Assembly: GCF_014845095.1 (NCBI RefSeq) | Contig: NZ_NKUG01000019.1 | Coordinates: forward strand, 1 to 64,000 | Direction: 5' to 3' | Length of the DNA: 64,000 bases | DNA from: Methylobacterium bullatum | GTDB taxonomy: Bacteria > Pseudomonadota > Alphaproteobacteria > Rhizobiales > Beijerinckiaceae | In this document: positions 51,230-60,244 of the stretch, piece by piece | Numbering within the stretch: the stretch's first letter is position 1 | Layout of the letters: the number at the start of each line of letters is the position of its first letter | The notes under the pieces: model-generated | Told to the model about the DNA's origin: nothing | Database searches by the model: none | The model's input: the letters and a program-made list of their open reading frames with translations, nothing else | Position numbers and translations under genes: made by a program

Positions 51230-51552
51230 GGGAACGGGTCCTGTTTCACGGTGTCGGAACGCCACCAGATCCTCGTTTGTCTGGTTGACGATCACGCCAG
51301 TCTCTCGGGCACCCGCAAGAGGTTCGACCCGGACCGGCGCTGTGCGGCACGAGATCCATATGCGGCGAAGGATCATGAACGGGAGCTTAAGGATAGGCGA
51401 GACTTTACCAGGGTAGAGTTTCATCTCGCCGCGCTGCGTGTCTTGTGACACACACAAGCAATATTGGAAAAATAAAAAATACCATTCCGCAACGCAATCT
51501 GACCTTCCTTGCGGCGCGAAAGATCTGGACTTTTCTGTGGCAGCGCCGCTCT
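51230..51552. other. Intergenic region with AT-rich patch
   Basis: About 320 bases with no credible gene. A patch at 51445-51500 is AT-rich (CAATATTGGAAAAATAAAAAATACC) and could be the promoter of the small minus-strand gene at 51014-51229. The next ~80 bases form the inverted repeat that abuts the aminotransferase gene. Confidence 0.45.
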
Positions 51553-51633
51553 GAGTGTCTCTCACAAAACTCCCGCTGCGCTGTCGTGCGTGGAGCGAGA
51601 ACCGATCGTGATCGGGAGTTTTGTGAGGCACTC
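51553..51633. repeat. Long inverted repeat next to the aminotransferase stop
   Basis: The left arm (51553-51575) and right arm (51613-51633) share a perfect 15-bp stem, CTCACAAAACTCCCG with CGGGAGTTTTGTGAG, extended by GAGTG/CACTC after a short mismatch. The loop is about 37 bases. The right arm touches the aminotransferase stop codon. It may end transcription of that gene or be the remains of a small mobile element. Confidence 0.65.
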
Positions 51634-53018
51634 TAAAGCGCTGCGTTGAGACCTTCCGACGCGATCCAAGCCTCGGTCCGGTCGAGAGCACGACCGAGGC
51701 GGTCGAACAGCGTGTCGATCTCGTCGTGCGAGATGACCAGGGGAGGGCAGACCGCGACCCGGTCACCGGCGAGGAACCGGACGATCAGACCCTCGGCCTG
51801 CGCGAAGGCGACGCAGCGGGCCGCGACGCCGGCTTTCGGCTCGTACTGACGCTTGGATGACTTGTCGGCGACGATCTCCAGGCCGCCGATGAGACCGAGT
51901 CCGCGCGCCTCCCCGACGATGGGGTGGTCGGCCAGAGCCGAGAGCCTTGCCTGGAAATAAGGAGCCTTCTCGGCGACGCCTTCGACGATGCGGTCGCGCT
52001 TGTAGATCTCGATGGTCTTCAGCGCGACGGCGCAGGCGACGGGGTGACCGGAATAGGTTGTGCCGTGGCCGAACGTGCCGAGCTTGGCGCTCTGCGTCAC
52101 CAGAGCCTTGTAGAGCGGCTCGTCGATGCTGATGCCGCCCAGCGGCATGTAGCCCGATGTCACGGCCTTGGCGAAGGACAGGCTGTCGGGTCGCATTCCA
52201 AGTGCCTCGGAGCCGAACCAGGTGCCGAGGCGCCCGAAGCCGCAGATCACTTCGTCGGCGATGAAGCGCACGTCGTAGCGGTCGAGCACGGCCTGGATCT
52301 TGGCGAAGTAGCCGGCCGGCGGGGCGATGGCTCCGCCCGCACCCATCACCGGTTCCGCCACGAAGGCGGCGACGGTATCCGGCCCCTCGCGGAGAATCAG
52401 GGCCTCGAGTTCGTCGGCGAGGCGCTGCGAGAAGGCCTCCTCCGTCTCGCCGGCCTCGGCGAAGCGGTAATGATGCGGGCAGCCCACATGCAGGAAGCCC
52501 GGCAGCGGCAGGTCCCAATCCGCATGGTTGGCCGTGAGGCCGGTCATCGAGGCCGTGGCGACCGTGACGCCGTGATAACCTTTGATCCGCGAGATGATCT
52601 TCTTCTTGGCGGGGCGGCCCAACGCGTTGTTGAGATACCAAGTCAGCTTCACCTGGGTGTCGTTGGCCTCGGAGCCCGACGAGGTGAAGAAGATCTTCGA
52701 TGTCGGGATCGGCATCAGCTCCTTCAGGGTCTCGGCGAGCTCGATCGCCGGATCGTGGCTGCGGCCCGAGAATAGGTGAGTGAAGGGCAGGCGCGACATC
52801 TGCTCGCTCGCCGCCTCCACCAGTTCCTCGTTGGAATAGCCCAGCGCCGTGCACCACAGGCCGGCCATGCCTTCGAGATAGGGCCGGCCGTCGCTGTCAT
52901 AGACCCAGACTCCGTGGCCGCGCTCCAGCACAAGGGGGCCGGTCTCGCGGAAGGTGGAGAGGTTGGTGTAGGGATGGATCAGCGTTTCGACGTCGCGGGT
53001 CGCGAGGTTCGAGAGCAT
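51633..53018 (-). CDS. Class III (omega) aminotransferase
   Basis: A 461-aa PLP-dependent aminotransferase of the omega-amino acid:pyruvate type. It has GVWVYDSDGRPYLEGMAGLWC at the start, FFTSSGSEANDTQVKL for cofactor phosphate binding, KGYHGVTVATASM, IADEVICGFGRLG with the PLP-stacking Asp, and the Lys of LSFAKAVTSGY as PLP base. The length and motifs match beta-alanine or putrescine:pyruvate transaminases. The ATG at 53018 (MLSNLATRD) has GGCAGG upstream. The actual amine substrate is unknown; polyamine breakdown is possible in view of the window's polyamine locus. Confidence 0.92.
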   Translation of the reverse strand: MLSNLATRDVETLIHPYTNLSTFRETGPLVLERGHGVWVYDSDGRPYLEGMAGLWCTALGYSNEELVEAASEQMSRLPFTHLFSGRSHDPAIELAETLKELMPIPTSKIFFTSSGSEANDTQVKLTWYLNNALGRPAKKKIISRIKGYHGVTVATASMTGLTANHADWDLPLPGFLHVGCPHHYRFAEAGETEEAFSQRLADELEALILREGPDTVAAFVAEPVMGAGGAIAPPAGYFAKIQAVLDRYDVRFIADEVICGFGRLGTWFGSEALGMRPDSLSFAKAVTSGYMPLGGISIDEPLYKALVTQSAKLGTFGHGTTYSGHPVACAVALKTIEIYKRDRIVEGVAEKAPYFQARLSALADHPIVGEARGLGLIGGLEIVADKSSKRQYEPKAGVAARCVAFAQAEGLIVRFLAGDRVAVCPPLVISHDEIDTLFDRLGRALDRTEAWIASEGLNAAL

Positions 53019-53144
53019 GGGCCTGCCGTTACCTGTGGAAGCGGGCCGGTTCGGCCCCGTGTTCATGCGATGCCACATTAGCGACCCGGCGCGCCTTCAC
53101 AAACCCATCCCGTCACCGCAGCGCCCGCACGGAACGTCAGGACC

Positions 53145-53672
53145 ATGCTCGATCCCGCAACCTTCGTGGCCCATCCGGCGCCCGGCCGCTCCTGCGGAAC
53201 CTGCACCCTGTGCTGCAAGGTCTACGACGTCCCGGCGGTGGAGAGCGTCGCCGGTCAATGGTGCCGCCACACCAGGCAGGGCAAGGGCTGCGCCATCCAT
53301 CCGACACGGCCGGACCATTGCCGCGCCTTCCACTGCCTCTGGATGACGGAAGCCTGGCTCGGCGCCGAGTGGAAGCCGGAGAAAGCCAAGATGGTGCTCG
53401 CCCTCGACCCGGTGACGAAGAACATGAACGTCCAGGTCGACCCCGGCCAGCCTAACGCCTGGCGGCGCGAGCCGTATTACGGACAGTTGCGGCGCTGGGC
53501 CACCGCATCGCTGGCGCAGGACAGGCTCGTCCTCGTCCATCTCAACACATCCACCACCGTCATCCTGCCGGACCGTGACGTGGCCTTGGGCGTGTTCGAG
53601 CCCGGCGACAGGATCGTGCGGCGAGATCGCGCCGGCGTCTTCGATGTCGAGAAGGTGAGGGCCGGCGCTTGA
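53145..53672 (+). CDS. YkgJ-family cysteine-rich metal-binding protein
   Basis: A 175-aa protein with a Zn/Fe-chelating cysteine cluster: SCGTCTLCCKVYDV, WCRHTRQGKGCAIHPTRPDHCRAFHC, in the order C-x2-C-x2-CC...C...C...C...C of the YkgJ/CxxCxxCC family. The C-terminal part is a small beta domain. Family members are thought to bind iron-sulfur clusters or zinc, with unknown function. The ATG at 53145 gives MLDPATFVAHPAPG. The stop overlaps the TTG start of the HAD-like gene (TTGA), so the two are translationally coupled. Confidence 0.85.
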   Translation: MLDPATFVAHPAPGRSCGTCTLCCKVYDVPAVESVAGQWCRHTRQGKGCAIHPTRPDHCRAFHCLWMTEAWLGAEWKPEKAKMVLALDPVTKNMNVQVDPGQPNAWRREPYYGQLRRWATASLAQDRLVLVHLNTSTTVILPDRDVALGVFEPGDRIVRRDRAGVFDVEKVRAGA

Positions 53673-54403
53673 CCGTGACGACGCCACGCCGTCTCGCCGG
53701 CATCCTGTTCGACAAAGACGGCACCCTCATCGATTTCGACCGGACCTGGGGTCCGGCAGCGTATGCGGTCATGGATGACCTTGCCGGGGGCGACCGCGTC
53801 CGACTGGAAGACTTGATGGCGGTAAGCCATTACGTCGAAGAGGAGCGCCGCTTCCTGCCGACGTCCCCCCTCATCGCGGGCTCTTCGGCCGCTTATGGCC
53901 CGATCTGGGCAAAGGTGCTCGGCCGCCCGGCGGGACCGGACCTCTACGGGGAGATGGACCGGCTGTTCCGCCGCGAAGGGCTGGCGCATCTGTGTCCCAT
54001 CGGCGATCCGGCGGCGACCGCGCAGCGTCTCGCCGATGCGGGTTACGCCCTCGGAATCGCCACCAACGACGCCGAAGCCTCGGCCCGGGCGCAGGCCGAT
54101 ATTCTCGGCCTGACACCGCATCTAACCTACGTCGCTGGTTACGATTCCGGCCACGGATCGAAGCCGGAACCCGGCATGGTCAGCGCCTTCGCGACGCATC
54201 TTAACGTCGCGCCGGGGCGGATCGCGATGGTGGGCGATTCCCCCTATGACCTCGTCGCCGGCCGCTCGGCCGGGGCCGTCACCATCGCGGTCCTGAGCGG
54301 CCCCCTGGGGGAGGGAGCACGCGAGATCATGGCACCGCTGGCAGACCATGTGATCGCATCGATCGGCGATCTCGCCGCCCTGCTCGACCGGATCGTCGAT
54401 TAG
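53669..54403 (+). CDS. HAD superfamily hydrolase (Gph/PGP-like)
   Basis: A 244-aa phosphatase of the haloacid dehalogenase superfamily. Motif I is LFDKDGTLIDF with the nucleophilic Asp (the first D of DKD), motif II is IATND, and motif III/IV is KPEPGM...MVGDSPYDLVAGRSAG. The cap between motifs I and II is helical (type C1), as in phosphoglycolate phosphatases, so a small phosphate ester is the likely substrate. The start is TTG 53669, overlapping the previous stop. Confidence 0.9.
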   Translation: MTVTTPRRLAGILFDKDGTLIDFDRTWGPAAYAVMDDLAGGDRVRLEDLMAVSHYVEEERRFLPTSPLIAGSSAAYGPIWAKVLGRPAGPDLYGEMDRLFRREGLAHLCPIGDPAATAQRLADAGYALGIATNDAEASARAQADILGLTPHLTYVAGYDSGHGSKPEPGMVSAFATHLNVAPGRIAMVGDSPYDLVAGRSAGAVTIAVLSGPLGEGAREIMAPLADHVIASIGDLAALLDRIVD

Positions 54404-54410
54404 GAAGCGC

Positions 54411-54430
54411 CCTCGGGGGGCGTCCCGAGG
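54411..54430 (+). terminator. Hairpin after the HAD-like gene
   Basis: The perfect stem CCTCGGG (54411-54417) with CCCGAGG (54424-54430) encloses a 6-base loop, 8 bp after the stop. A TTTTT run occurs only 11 bases later, so it is a weak candidate terminator. Confidence 0.4.
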
Positions 54431-54613
54431 CGGATGGAAGGGGAATTTTTACCGGTACACGGCCACATTCCCGACCGCCATCGAGAGGCCCTTGGTTGCG
54501 CCATGCGCCGTCCCTAAGGGCCGCGCGATGGCGCGACAACAATGGGGCGATGGCGCATCGAAGATGCCTCGCCATTGCGCCACCTTCCCTGCTTTTCCGG
54601 TGAGTACCCGACG

Positions 54614-56122
54614 ATGATCCGTGACGACCGCGCCGGTTTCGAAGCCGGCGGCCCTCTGGCTCCGACGAAGCGCGACATTCTCCGTGGCGTCGCCGGCACG
54701 GCCTTCACAGCGGCGCTGCCCTTCGTCGCCTCACCCGCCCTCGGGCAGACCGGCAAGGCCCAAAAACACGTGCTCGTCCTCGGTGCCGGCATGTCCGGGC
54801 TGACGGCGGCGCTGGCACTCCTGCGCCGTGGACACCGCGTCACGGTCATCGAGTATCAGGACCGCATCGGCGGCAGGCTCCTCTCCCTTCCGCTCAAGAA
54901 CGGACAGTTCACGGAGGCCGGCGGCGGGCATTTCCGATCCAACATGCCCTATGTGCTGAGCTACGTCCGGCGCTTCAACCTGCCGCTCCTCAGCCTCAAC
55001 GACGGTCTTCCCCGCTACATGGTCGGCGGGCAGACCGGCACGGGCGCCGACCTCGCCAACTGGCCCTGGGCCGTTTCACGGGAGGAGCGTAACGTCAGCG
55101 TCGCGACGAGCCTCAACCGCTATCTCTACAGGGCGGGGCTCGACACCGATTCTGTGCTCGATTCCCGCTGGCCCGACCCGGATTCCCTGGCCCGCTACGA
55201 CAACGTGACGGTGGGCGACCTCGTGAAGGGCGTCGGTGCATCGGATGCCTTCTGCCAGCTCCTCGATGCCCATGGCGGCACCTTCACCAGCCGCTCGCAG
55301 GCCCTGGGTGCCATTCCCGACCTCGCCTATCATTTCGGCGACCAGAACGTGTTTCGCATCGAAGGCGGCAACAACCGCCTGCCCATGGCCCTGGCGGGGG
55401 CCATCGGCCCCGCGAACATCGTCCTGAAGGCGGAGGTGGTCAGCATCGAGCAGACCAGCGGCGGTGTCCGCGTCGGCACCCGCGACGGCCGCGACTTCTC
55501 CGGCGACGCCATCGTGTCCACGATCCCCTTCAGCGTCCTCGGCGGCATCGACGTGAAACCCGGCTGGTCGGAGGCCAAGCGGCGCATGTTCGCCGAGATG
55601 GAATGGGACAAGACCGTGAAGGTCATCGTCCAGACCAAGACACCCTCGTGGCTCTCGAAGAACGTCCATGGCTGGCCGATGGCCGGCGGTGACCGCCCCT
55701 GGGAGCGGGTCATCGACATCACCGGCAACGAGACCGGGTCGCATGGAAACGTCTTCTTTTACCTGAACGGCGCCAATGCGGAGGCCATCCTGGCCCGCCC
55801 CCGCGAGACGCGGGCTCAGGTGACCGTCGATCAGTTCCGCGCCGACATGCCCGACCTGTTCGACGAGGTGATCACGGTGAAGGACTTCGCCTGGACCGAG
55901 CAGCCCTGGATCAGGGGCTCCTTCGGCTCGCCCCCCCTGGGGGGTGGCTGGATGATCCGCGAATGGACGATGCCGGAGGACCGCATCCATTTCGCCGGCG
56001 ACTTCACCAGCCTGAAGACCGGCTGGGTCGAAGGCGCGATCGAGGCGGGCCTGCGGGCCGCCCGCCAGATCGACCCGCAGGTCGAGGCCGAAGGACGCCC
56101 GGTGATCCGTCAATCACTCTGA
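54614..56122 (+). CDS. Flavin monoamine oxidase family protein, exported
   Basis: A 502-aa FAD-dependent amine oxidase. After an N-terminal region that resembles a Tat signal (KRDILRGVAGTAFTAALPF, with Lys-Arg instead of Arg-Arg), the FAD motif VLVLGAGMSGLTAALALLRRGH is near residue 55, followed by YQDRIGGRLLS. Near the C terminus RIHFAGDFTS completes the FAD site and GWVEGAIEAGLRAA follows. The substrate is likely a primary amine or a polyamine, unknown. The ATG at 54614 has GTGAGTACCCGACG before it, a poor ribosome site, but starts downstream would lose the signal. The MarR gene downstream is convergent. Confidence 0.9.
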   Translation: MIRDDRAGFEAGGPLAPTKRDILRGVAGTAFTAALPFVASPALGQTGKAQKHVLVLGAGMSGLTAALALLRRGHRVTVIEYQDRIGGRLLSLPLKNGQFTEAGGGHFRSNMPYVLSYVRRFNLPLLSLNDGLPRYMVGGQTGTGADLANWPWAVSREERNVSVATSLNRYLYRAGLDTDSVLDSRWPDPDSLARYDNVTVGDLVKGVGASDAFCQLLDAHGGTFTSRSQALGAIPDLAYHFGDQNVFRIEGGNNRLPMALAGAIGPANIVLKAEVVSIEQTSGGVRVGTRDGRDFSGDAIVSTIPFSVLGGIDVKPGWSEAKRRMFAEMEWDKTVKVIVQTKTPSWLSKNVHGWPMAGGDRPWERVIDITGNETGSHGNVFFYLNGANAEAILARPRETRAQVTVDQFRADMPDLFDEVITVKDFAWTEQPWIRGSFGSPPLGGGWMIREWTMPEDRIHFAGDFTSLKTGWVEGAIEAGLRAARQIDPQVEAEGRPVIRQSL

Positions 56123-56203
56123 CCACCCGGGGATTTGGCGCGTGCGGCGAATCTCCGCCATCCTGCGGCCCGACGAGGAGAGGGCGCCTCACACCATCCG
56201 GGA

Positions 56204-56683
56204 TCAGGTCTCAGAATCGGCGCGGGCCACGTCGCGCCACTTCAGAACGAGATGCTCGAAGGCCGCGATGTCGTCCTGTGGCAGGGTGCCGAGGGTGCGG
56301 GCCACATAGGCCTTCTGCGCGGCGATGCCGCGAGCCGCAATCTCGGTCCCGGCCGGAGTGAGGCGGAGGGCGTGCGAGCGCCGGTCGCCGGGGATGGCGT
56401 GGCGCTCGACGAAACCGGCCTGCACGAGGCGGTCGATCAGCCCCGAAACGTTGCCCTTGGTGACGTAGAGGCGCGCGGCGAGATCCTGCTGCGTCAGGCC
56501 CTCGCGTTCGGTGAGCGTCGAGAGCACGTCGAATTGCGGAATGGACAGGCCGAGGCCGCGCAACTCGGCCGCCATCGCGGCGGTCACCCTCCGGTTGAGG
56601 CGGATAAAGCGGAACCAGACCCTCAACGGGTCTTCCGATCCTCCATCGGGCACGGGGGTGCGGGGCGCTGCGGTGAGACTCAT
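56204..56683 (-). CDS. MarR family transcriptional regulator
   Basis: A 159-aa winged-helix repressor-like protein. The DNA-binding region reads SIPQFDVLSTLTEREGLTQQDLAARLYVTKGNVSGLIDRLVQAGFVER, followed by the wing DRRSHALRLTPAGTE. Length and plan are those of MarR. The start is ATG 56683. It is divergent from the DUF1499 gene and convergent with the amine oxidase gene, and may control either gene or its own; a ligand cannot be inferred. Confidence 0.92.
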   Translation of the reverse strand: MSLTAAPRTPVPDGGSEDPLRVWFRFIRLNRRVTAAMAAELRGLGLSIPQFDVLSTLTEREGLTQQDLAARLYVTKGNVSGLIDRLVQAGFVERHAIPGDRRSHALRLTPAGTEIAARGIAAQKAYVARTLGTLPQDDIAAFEHLVLKWRDVARADSET

Positions 56684-56839
56684 GTGGAGGCCGCTATAGC
56701 AGAAGCGGGCGGCATCGAAAGCGCGGCCATCTCGCGGGTGGCGTCGGAAAGCGAGGCCCGGTAAAGCTTTGGGCTCAGGCGCGCGGGCACCATCTCCCGA
56801 TGGCGCGGCGATCTCCCGGACAGCGATTTCACCCGTATC

Positions 56840-57619
56840 ATGCGTCGTTCGCTTATCGAGGAGCCCATCACCCGCGCCGGTCCGCTCTCGCGCGGGACCG
56901 CGATCCTGTCGGTCCTCGTCACCCTGTTCGCCCTCGTTCTGGTGCGCGATCCGAGGGCGGAGGAGGGGCCCGCGCTGGTGACACTGGCATCCGGCCTCGT
57001 CCTGGCGGTGATCGCGATCGGCTTTGCGGTCTTCGCTTTCGTCCGGGTCTGGCGCGAGGGAGCGCGCGGTGTGGCAAGCGCTCTCGCCGGCCTGTTCCTC
57101 GCCGCGATCACCCTCGGTTATCCGGTCTTCGTCGGGCTGCGCGGCCTGCGGCTTCCCGCCATCACCGACGTGACCACCGATACCGACAACCCGCCCGCCT
57201 TCTCACGCTCGCATGCGGCCTTCGCGGCGCGCGAAGGACATTATCCCCCCGATCCCGGCCCCGAGGCACGGATCGCGCAGCGCGCCTCCTATCTGCAGAT
57301 CGCCCCGCTCACCCTCGACCTCGACGCCAACGCCGCGTTCGAACTCGCCAGGAAGGCCGCGGTGAACCGCAAATGGCAGATCGTGGAGGCGATCCGCCCC
57401 GGAGGTCGCGTCGGCAACGGTCGGATCGAGGCGGTGACGCGCGGACTCATCCTGAACCTCGCCAGCGACATCACGGTCCGTGTCCGACCGAGGGCGGACG
57501 GAGCCCGGATCGACGTGCGCTCCGCCTCCCGGATCGGCGACCGCGATTTCGGCGCCAATGCCGACACCATCCGGGGCTATCTCGACGAGGTCGCCAACCT
57601 CGCCATCGCCGTCAAGTGA
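56840..57619 (+). CDS. DUF1499 domain membrane protein
   Basis: A 259-aa protein with three hydrophobic segments near the N terminus (AILSVLVTLFALVLV, LVTLASGLVLAVIAIGFAVFAFV, SALAGLFLAAITLGYPVFVGL) and a C-terminal DUF1499 domain. The domain shows LPAITDVTTDTDNPPAF at its start and RSASRIGDRDFGANADTIRGYL, the family signature, at the end. The function is unknown. The ATG at 56840 is chosen because it starts a plausible N-terminal region with RRSLIEEP. A palindromic repeat lies downstream. Confidence 0.87.
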   Translation: MRRSLIEEPITRAGPLSRGTAILSVLVTLFALVLVRDPRAEEGPALVTLASGLVLAVIAIGFAVFAFVRVWREGARGVASALAGLFLAAITLGYPVFVGLRGLRLPAITDVTTDTDNPPAFSRSHAAFAAREGHYPPDPGPEARIAQRASYLQIAPLTLDLDANAAFELARKAAVNRKWQIVEAIRPGGRVGNGRIEAVTRGLILNLASDITVRVRPRADGARIDVRSASRIGDRDFGANADTIRGYLDEVANLAIAVK

Positions 57620-57730
57620 GCGGTCGGGCCGACTCTGTCGGTTCGGTCAGGTTCGACTGCAGGGGAAGCGCGCACTTCCACTTCCAGAAGGCTGCAACAT
57701 TCACCCCCGCTCTTTCCGGCAGAGCGCGTC

Positions 57731-57842
57731 CCTCTCCCCCTTGTGGGGAGAGGTCAGGAGTGGGGGTGGCTCCGCTTGCCTCCGCAACCTGAGGGTCGCC
57801 CAACCACCCCCACCTCCAACTCCTCCCCACAAGGGGGAGGAG
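57731..57842. repeat. Palindromic intergenic repeat (CTCCCC/GGGGAG type)
   Basis: A large imperfect inverted repeat. CCTCTCCCCCTTGTGGGGAG and GGAGTGGGGGTGG on the left pair with CCACCCCCACCTCC and CCCCACAAGGGGGAGGAG on the right. The CCCTTGTGGGGAGAGG motif is a well-known dispersed intergenic repeat in many alphaproteobacteria. It lies between convergent genes and may serve as a bidirectional transcript end. Confidence 0.75.
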
Positions 57843-57937
57843 AGCCGCGCCTCCTGCGAAACGGATAGATCCAATAGCCGGAAGGCGAGGGGGCCTGAGG
57901 CGACAGCTCGATCCGCGGCCGTCATACGATGCCGGTG

Positions 57938-58873
57938 TCAGGCCGGCCTGTAGACGCTGTCGAGGCGCGGCGGGCCGTCGGTGACGACGAGCCCGCGCTC
58001 CACGAGATCCTCCAGATGGGCGAAGACCGAGAGCGCCGCCGCACCCTGAAGGGGGGCGCTCAGGCCCTGATAGATCACCCCGACGATGGAGCGGATATCG
58101 CGGTCCCCGGCCTCGATCCGGGTGCGGATCGCGCTCTCGCGCTGGCGCCGGTGGGCGGCGAGGCCACGGACGAAGCGGCGCGGATCGCGCACGGGTCCGC
58201 CATGGCCCGGCCAGTAGATCGTCTCGTCGCGCCCGCGCAACGCGTCGAGCGACGCCATGTAGGCGCGCATCGAACCGTCGGGCGGCGCCACGATGGTCGT
58301 GGACCACGCCATCACGTGGTCGCCCGAGAACAGGGCCGTTTCCTCCGGCAGGGCGAAGGCGAGGTGGTTCATGGTGTGACCCGGCGTTTCCACTGCCCGC
58401 AGGGTCCAGCCCGGCCCCTCCAGCGTGTCGCCCTCGTTCATCTGGCGGTCGGGCCGGTGGTCCCGGTCGGAGCTGGCGTCGAGATGCGGGAATTCGCCCT
58501 CCGCCAGGTTTCTGGCGGCGCGATGCGGGCCGCAGCCGACGATGGGCGCGCCCGTCTCCGCCTGCAGCAGCCGGGCGCCCGGCGAGTGGTCGCGGTGGGT
58601 GTGGGTGACGACGATGGCGGTGAGCCGCTCGCCGGCAATGGCCGCGACCAGCGCCGCCACGTGAGCGGCATCGGCGGGACCGGGATCGATGATCGCGACC
58701 TCGCCCTGGCCGACGATGTAGCTGCAGGTGCCGCTCGAGGTGAACGGACTGGCGTTGGAACAGATCCGCCGGCGCACCAGCGGCGACAGGCTCACCGTCT
58801 CGCCGTTGGCCGGCGCCGCCCCGTCGAAGTTCGGATCCACCGCGATGTCGCCGTCGTCGCTGGTCTTGGTCAT
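57938..58873 (-). CDS. MBL-fold metallo-hydrolase
   Basis: A 311-aa metallo-beta-lactamase superfamily hydrolase. The metal site is THTHRDHSPG (HxHxDH), further ligands are in TPGHTMNHL and FSGDHVMAW, and GHGGPVRDP is near the C terminus. The C-terminal part has a winged-helix-like segment (VIYQGLSAPLQGAAALSVFAHLEDLVERGLV), as in the human LACTB2-like group, whose members cleave RNA or esters. The ATG at 58873 gives MTKTSDDGDI. The true substrate is unknown. Confidence 0.88.
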   Translation of the reverse strand: MTKTSDDGDIAVDPNFDGAAPANGETVSLSPLVRRRICSNASPFTSSGTCSYIVGQGEVAIIDPGPADAAHVAALVAAIAGERLTAIVVTHTHRDHSPGARLLQAETGAPIVGCGPHRAARNLAEGEFPHLDASSDRDHRPDRQMNEGDTLEGPGWTLRAVETPGHTMNHLAFALPEETALFSGDHVMAWSTTIVAPPDGSMRAYMASLDALRGRDETIYWPGHGGPVRDPRRFVRGLAAHRRQRESAIRTRIEAGDRDIRSIVGVIYQGLSAPLQGAAALSVFAHLEDLVERGLVVTDGPPRLDSVYRPA

Positions 58874-58970
58874 GCGGTACCTGGAACGATCACACTCGTG
58901 TCCGCCCCTAAGCCATCGCGGGGCGAGCCACAACGGAAGCCCCGGTCGGCAGTGATGGCGGCGGGCGACG

Positions 58971-59996
58971 TCAGCGGGTGAAGGGCGAGGACACCACGAC
59001 ACGGACGATGGCGAAACCCGCATCTGCGTTCTGCCGGCGCCGGACGGTGCCGAAGCCTCCGGTGCCATCGCCGGAGCCCATCTGCGCCACACGGATGCGG
59101 GGGGCACGGTCGACCGTTCGGCCGGCCTGACGAACATCCTGCTCGGCGGCGCGGGCATCGGCCTCGCGCCGGACGACGTCGATCTTGCGGTCGATGCTGC
59201 GGCGCTCGCGCGGTGAGAGGAGACCGGCCTCGCGGAAATCCACCACCGTGAAACCGCCGGACCGGGTGGAGACCACCACACGGGCGCTCGATGGGGTGGC
59301 GACCACGTCGCCCACCCGTGCGGTCGGGTCGCGCTCGATCGGGAGTGGCGCCGCCGCCACGCCTTCGGACTGACAGGAGCACTGCTCGACACGCTTGGTG
59401 CGGTACAGGTTCGCGACGAGGAGGGCGCGGTAGGGACGCCCGTCGAGACCGACGGCCCGGTCGAGATCGTTCTGCCTCGCACCCAGCATGTAGAGGCTGG
59501 TGGCGGCGTTGGGACAAGCCGCGGCACAGGCCGCCTCGTGCAGGGGAATGTCGGAGCGGGACGCCAGGCGCCCGAGGGGGAACAGGTAGCCGTCGCAGGC
59601 CCGGACGCAGACCGTGCGGGCGCCCAGCGCCGAGGCGGTCAGCGCAGCGGATGCGGCGCGGCTCGCTCGGGCGGGGGAGGGGCGCGTGAGACGCGCGAGG
59701 CGTGGCGTCTGGCGCGGCGCCTGGACCGCCGTGATACGGCTCGTCGTGGGAAGGGAGGCGTAGCGGGGCCGGGAAGGGCGCGGCATCGAGACTGGCGCGG
59801 GCTGCGGCTTCACCGCCGGACCGCGAAACATCTCTTCGAAGAAACTGAAGATGCCTCCCTGCTCGGAGGCCTGAACCAGGCTCGATCCGGCAACGACACC
59901 GCCGAGTCCGAGGACCAGCCCGGCTATGACCGGGGCGACGACGCGCGTCTGCGTCGCGAAACTCGTCCGTCTCCTGCCGGGGTTCGTCGACCGCAT
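58971..59996 (-). CDS. DUF2865 domain exported protein
   Basis: A 341-aa protein with an N-terminal membrane-spanning signal (VVAPVIAGLVLGLGGVVAGSSLV) and a central DUF2865 domain with a conserved cysteine pattern: CVRACDGYLFPLG...CAAACPNA...QCSCQ. The region before the domain is Pro/Arg-rich and the end is Arg-rich. The family is limited mainly to Hyphomicrobiales and has no known function. The ATG at 59996 gives MRSTNPGRRRTSF, a basic N terminus before the hydrophobic segment. It is divergent from mntH and does not share the manganese-type operator position closely. Confidence 0.85.
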   Translation of the reverse strand: MRSTNPGRRRTSFATQTRVVAPVIAGLVLGLGGVVAGSSLVQASEQGGIFSFFEEMFRGPAVKPQPAPVSMPRPSRPRYASLPTTSRITAVQAPRQTPRLARLTRPSPARASRAASAALTASALGARTVCVRACDGYLFPLGRLASRSDIPLHEAACAAACPNAATSLYMLGARQNDLDRAVGLDGRPYRALLVANLYRTKRVEQCSCQSEGVAAAPLPIERDPTARVGDVVATPSSARVVVSTRSGGFTVVDFREAGLLSPRERRSIDRKIDVVRREADARAAEQDVRQAGRTVDRAPRIRVAQMGSGDGTGGFGTVRRRQNADAGFAIVRVVVSSPFTR

Positions 59997-60244
59997 CGTT
60001 TTCTCAACCCTTCGGCAACCATCCGCTAGGACGCCCGTCCTGCCTAAGGCCGAGGCGAGCGCCTTCGCAACGGGGGTAGACCACCGAGTTTCGCCCATCG
60101 GCGAAGGGCCGATTCCTCCCCGTGCATCCCGCCGGAGGCCCGACAGGGGAACAGGAGAGCGCACCCGCCCCCCACTCGGCAGCGGGCGTCTCGTGCCCCC
60201 TTACGCCACGCACAGGACGGAGGCGCAGGTCCCTATCTTAGCCT
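59997..60244. other. Divergent region between DUF2865 and mntH genes
   Basis: About 250 bases with no gene, GC-rich, with several short complementary segments such as ATCGGC/GCCGAT around 60094-60115 (TCGGCGAAGGGCCGA). It should hold the DUF2865 promoter. I considered a structured RNA here but could not match one. Confidence 0.4.

Noticed and set aside
59997-60240. A possible structured RNA (6S-like) between the DUF2865 gene and mntH
   Set aside because: Short complementary segments exist, but I found no long closing stem or conserved bubble, and the genomic context is not the usual one for 6S RNA.
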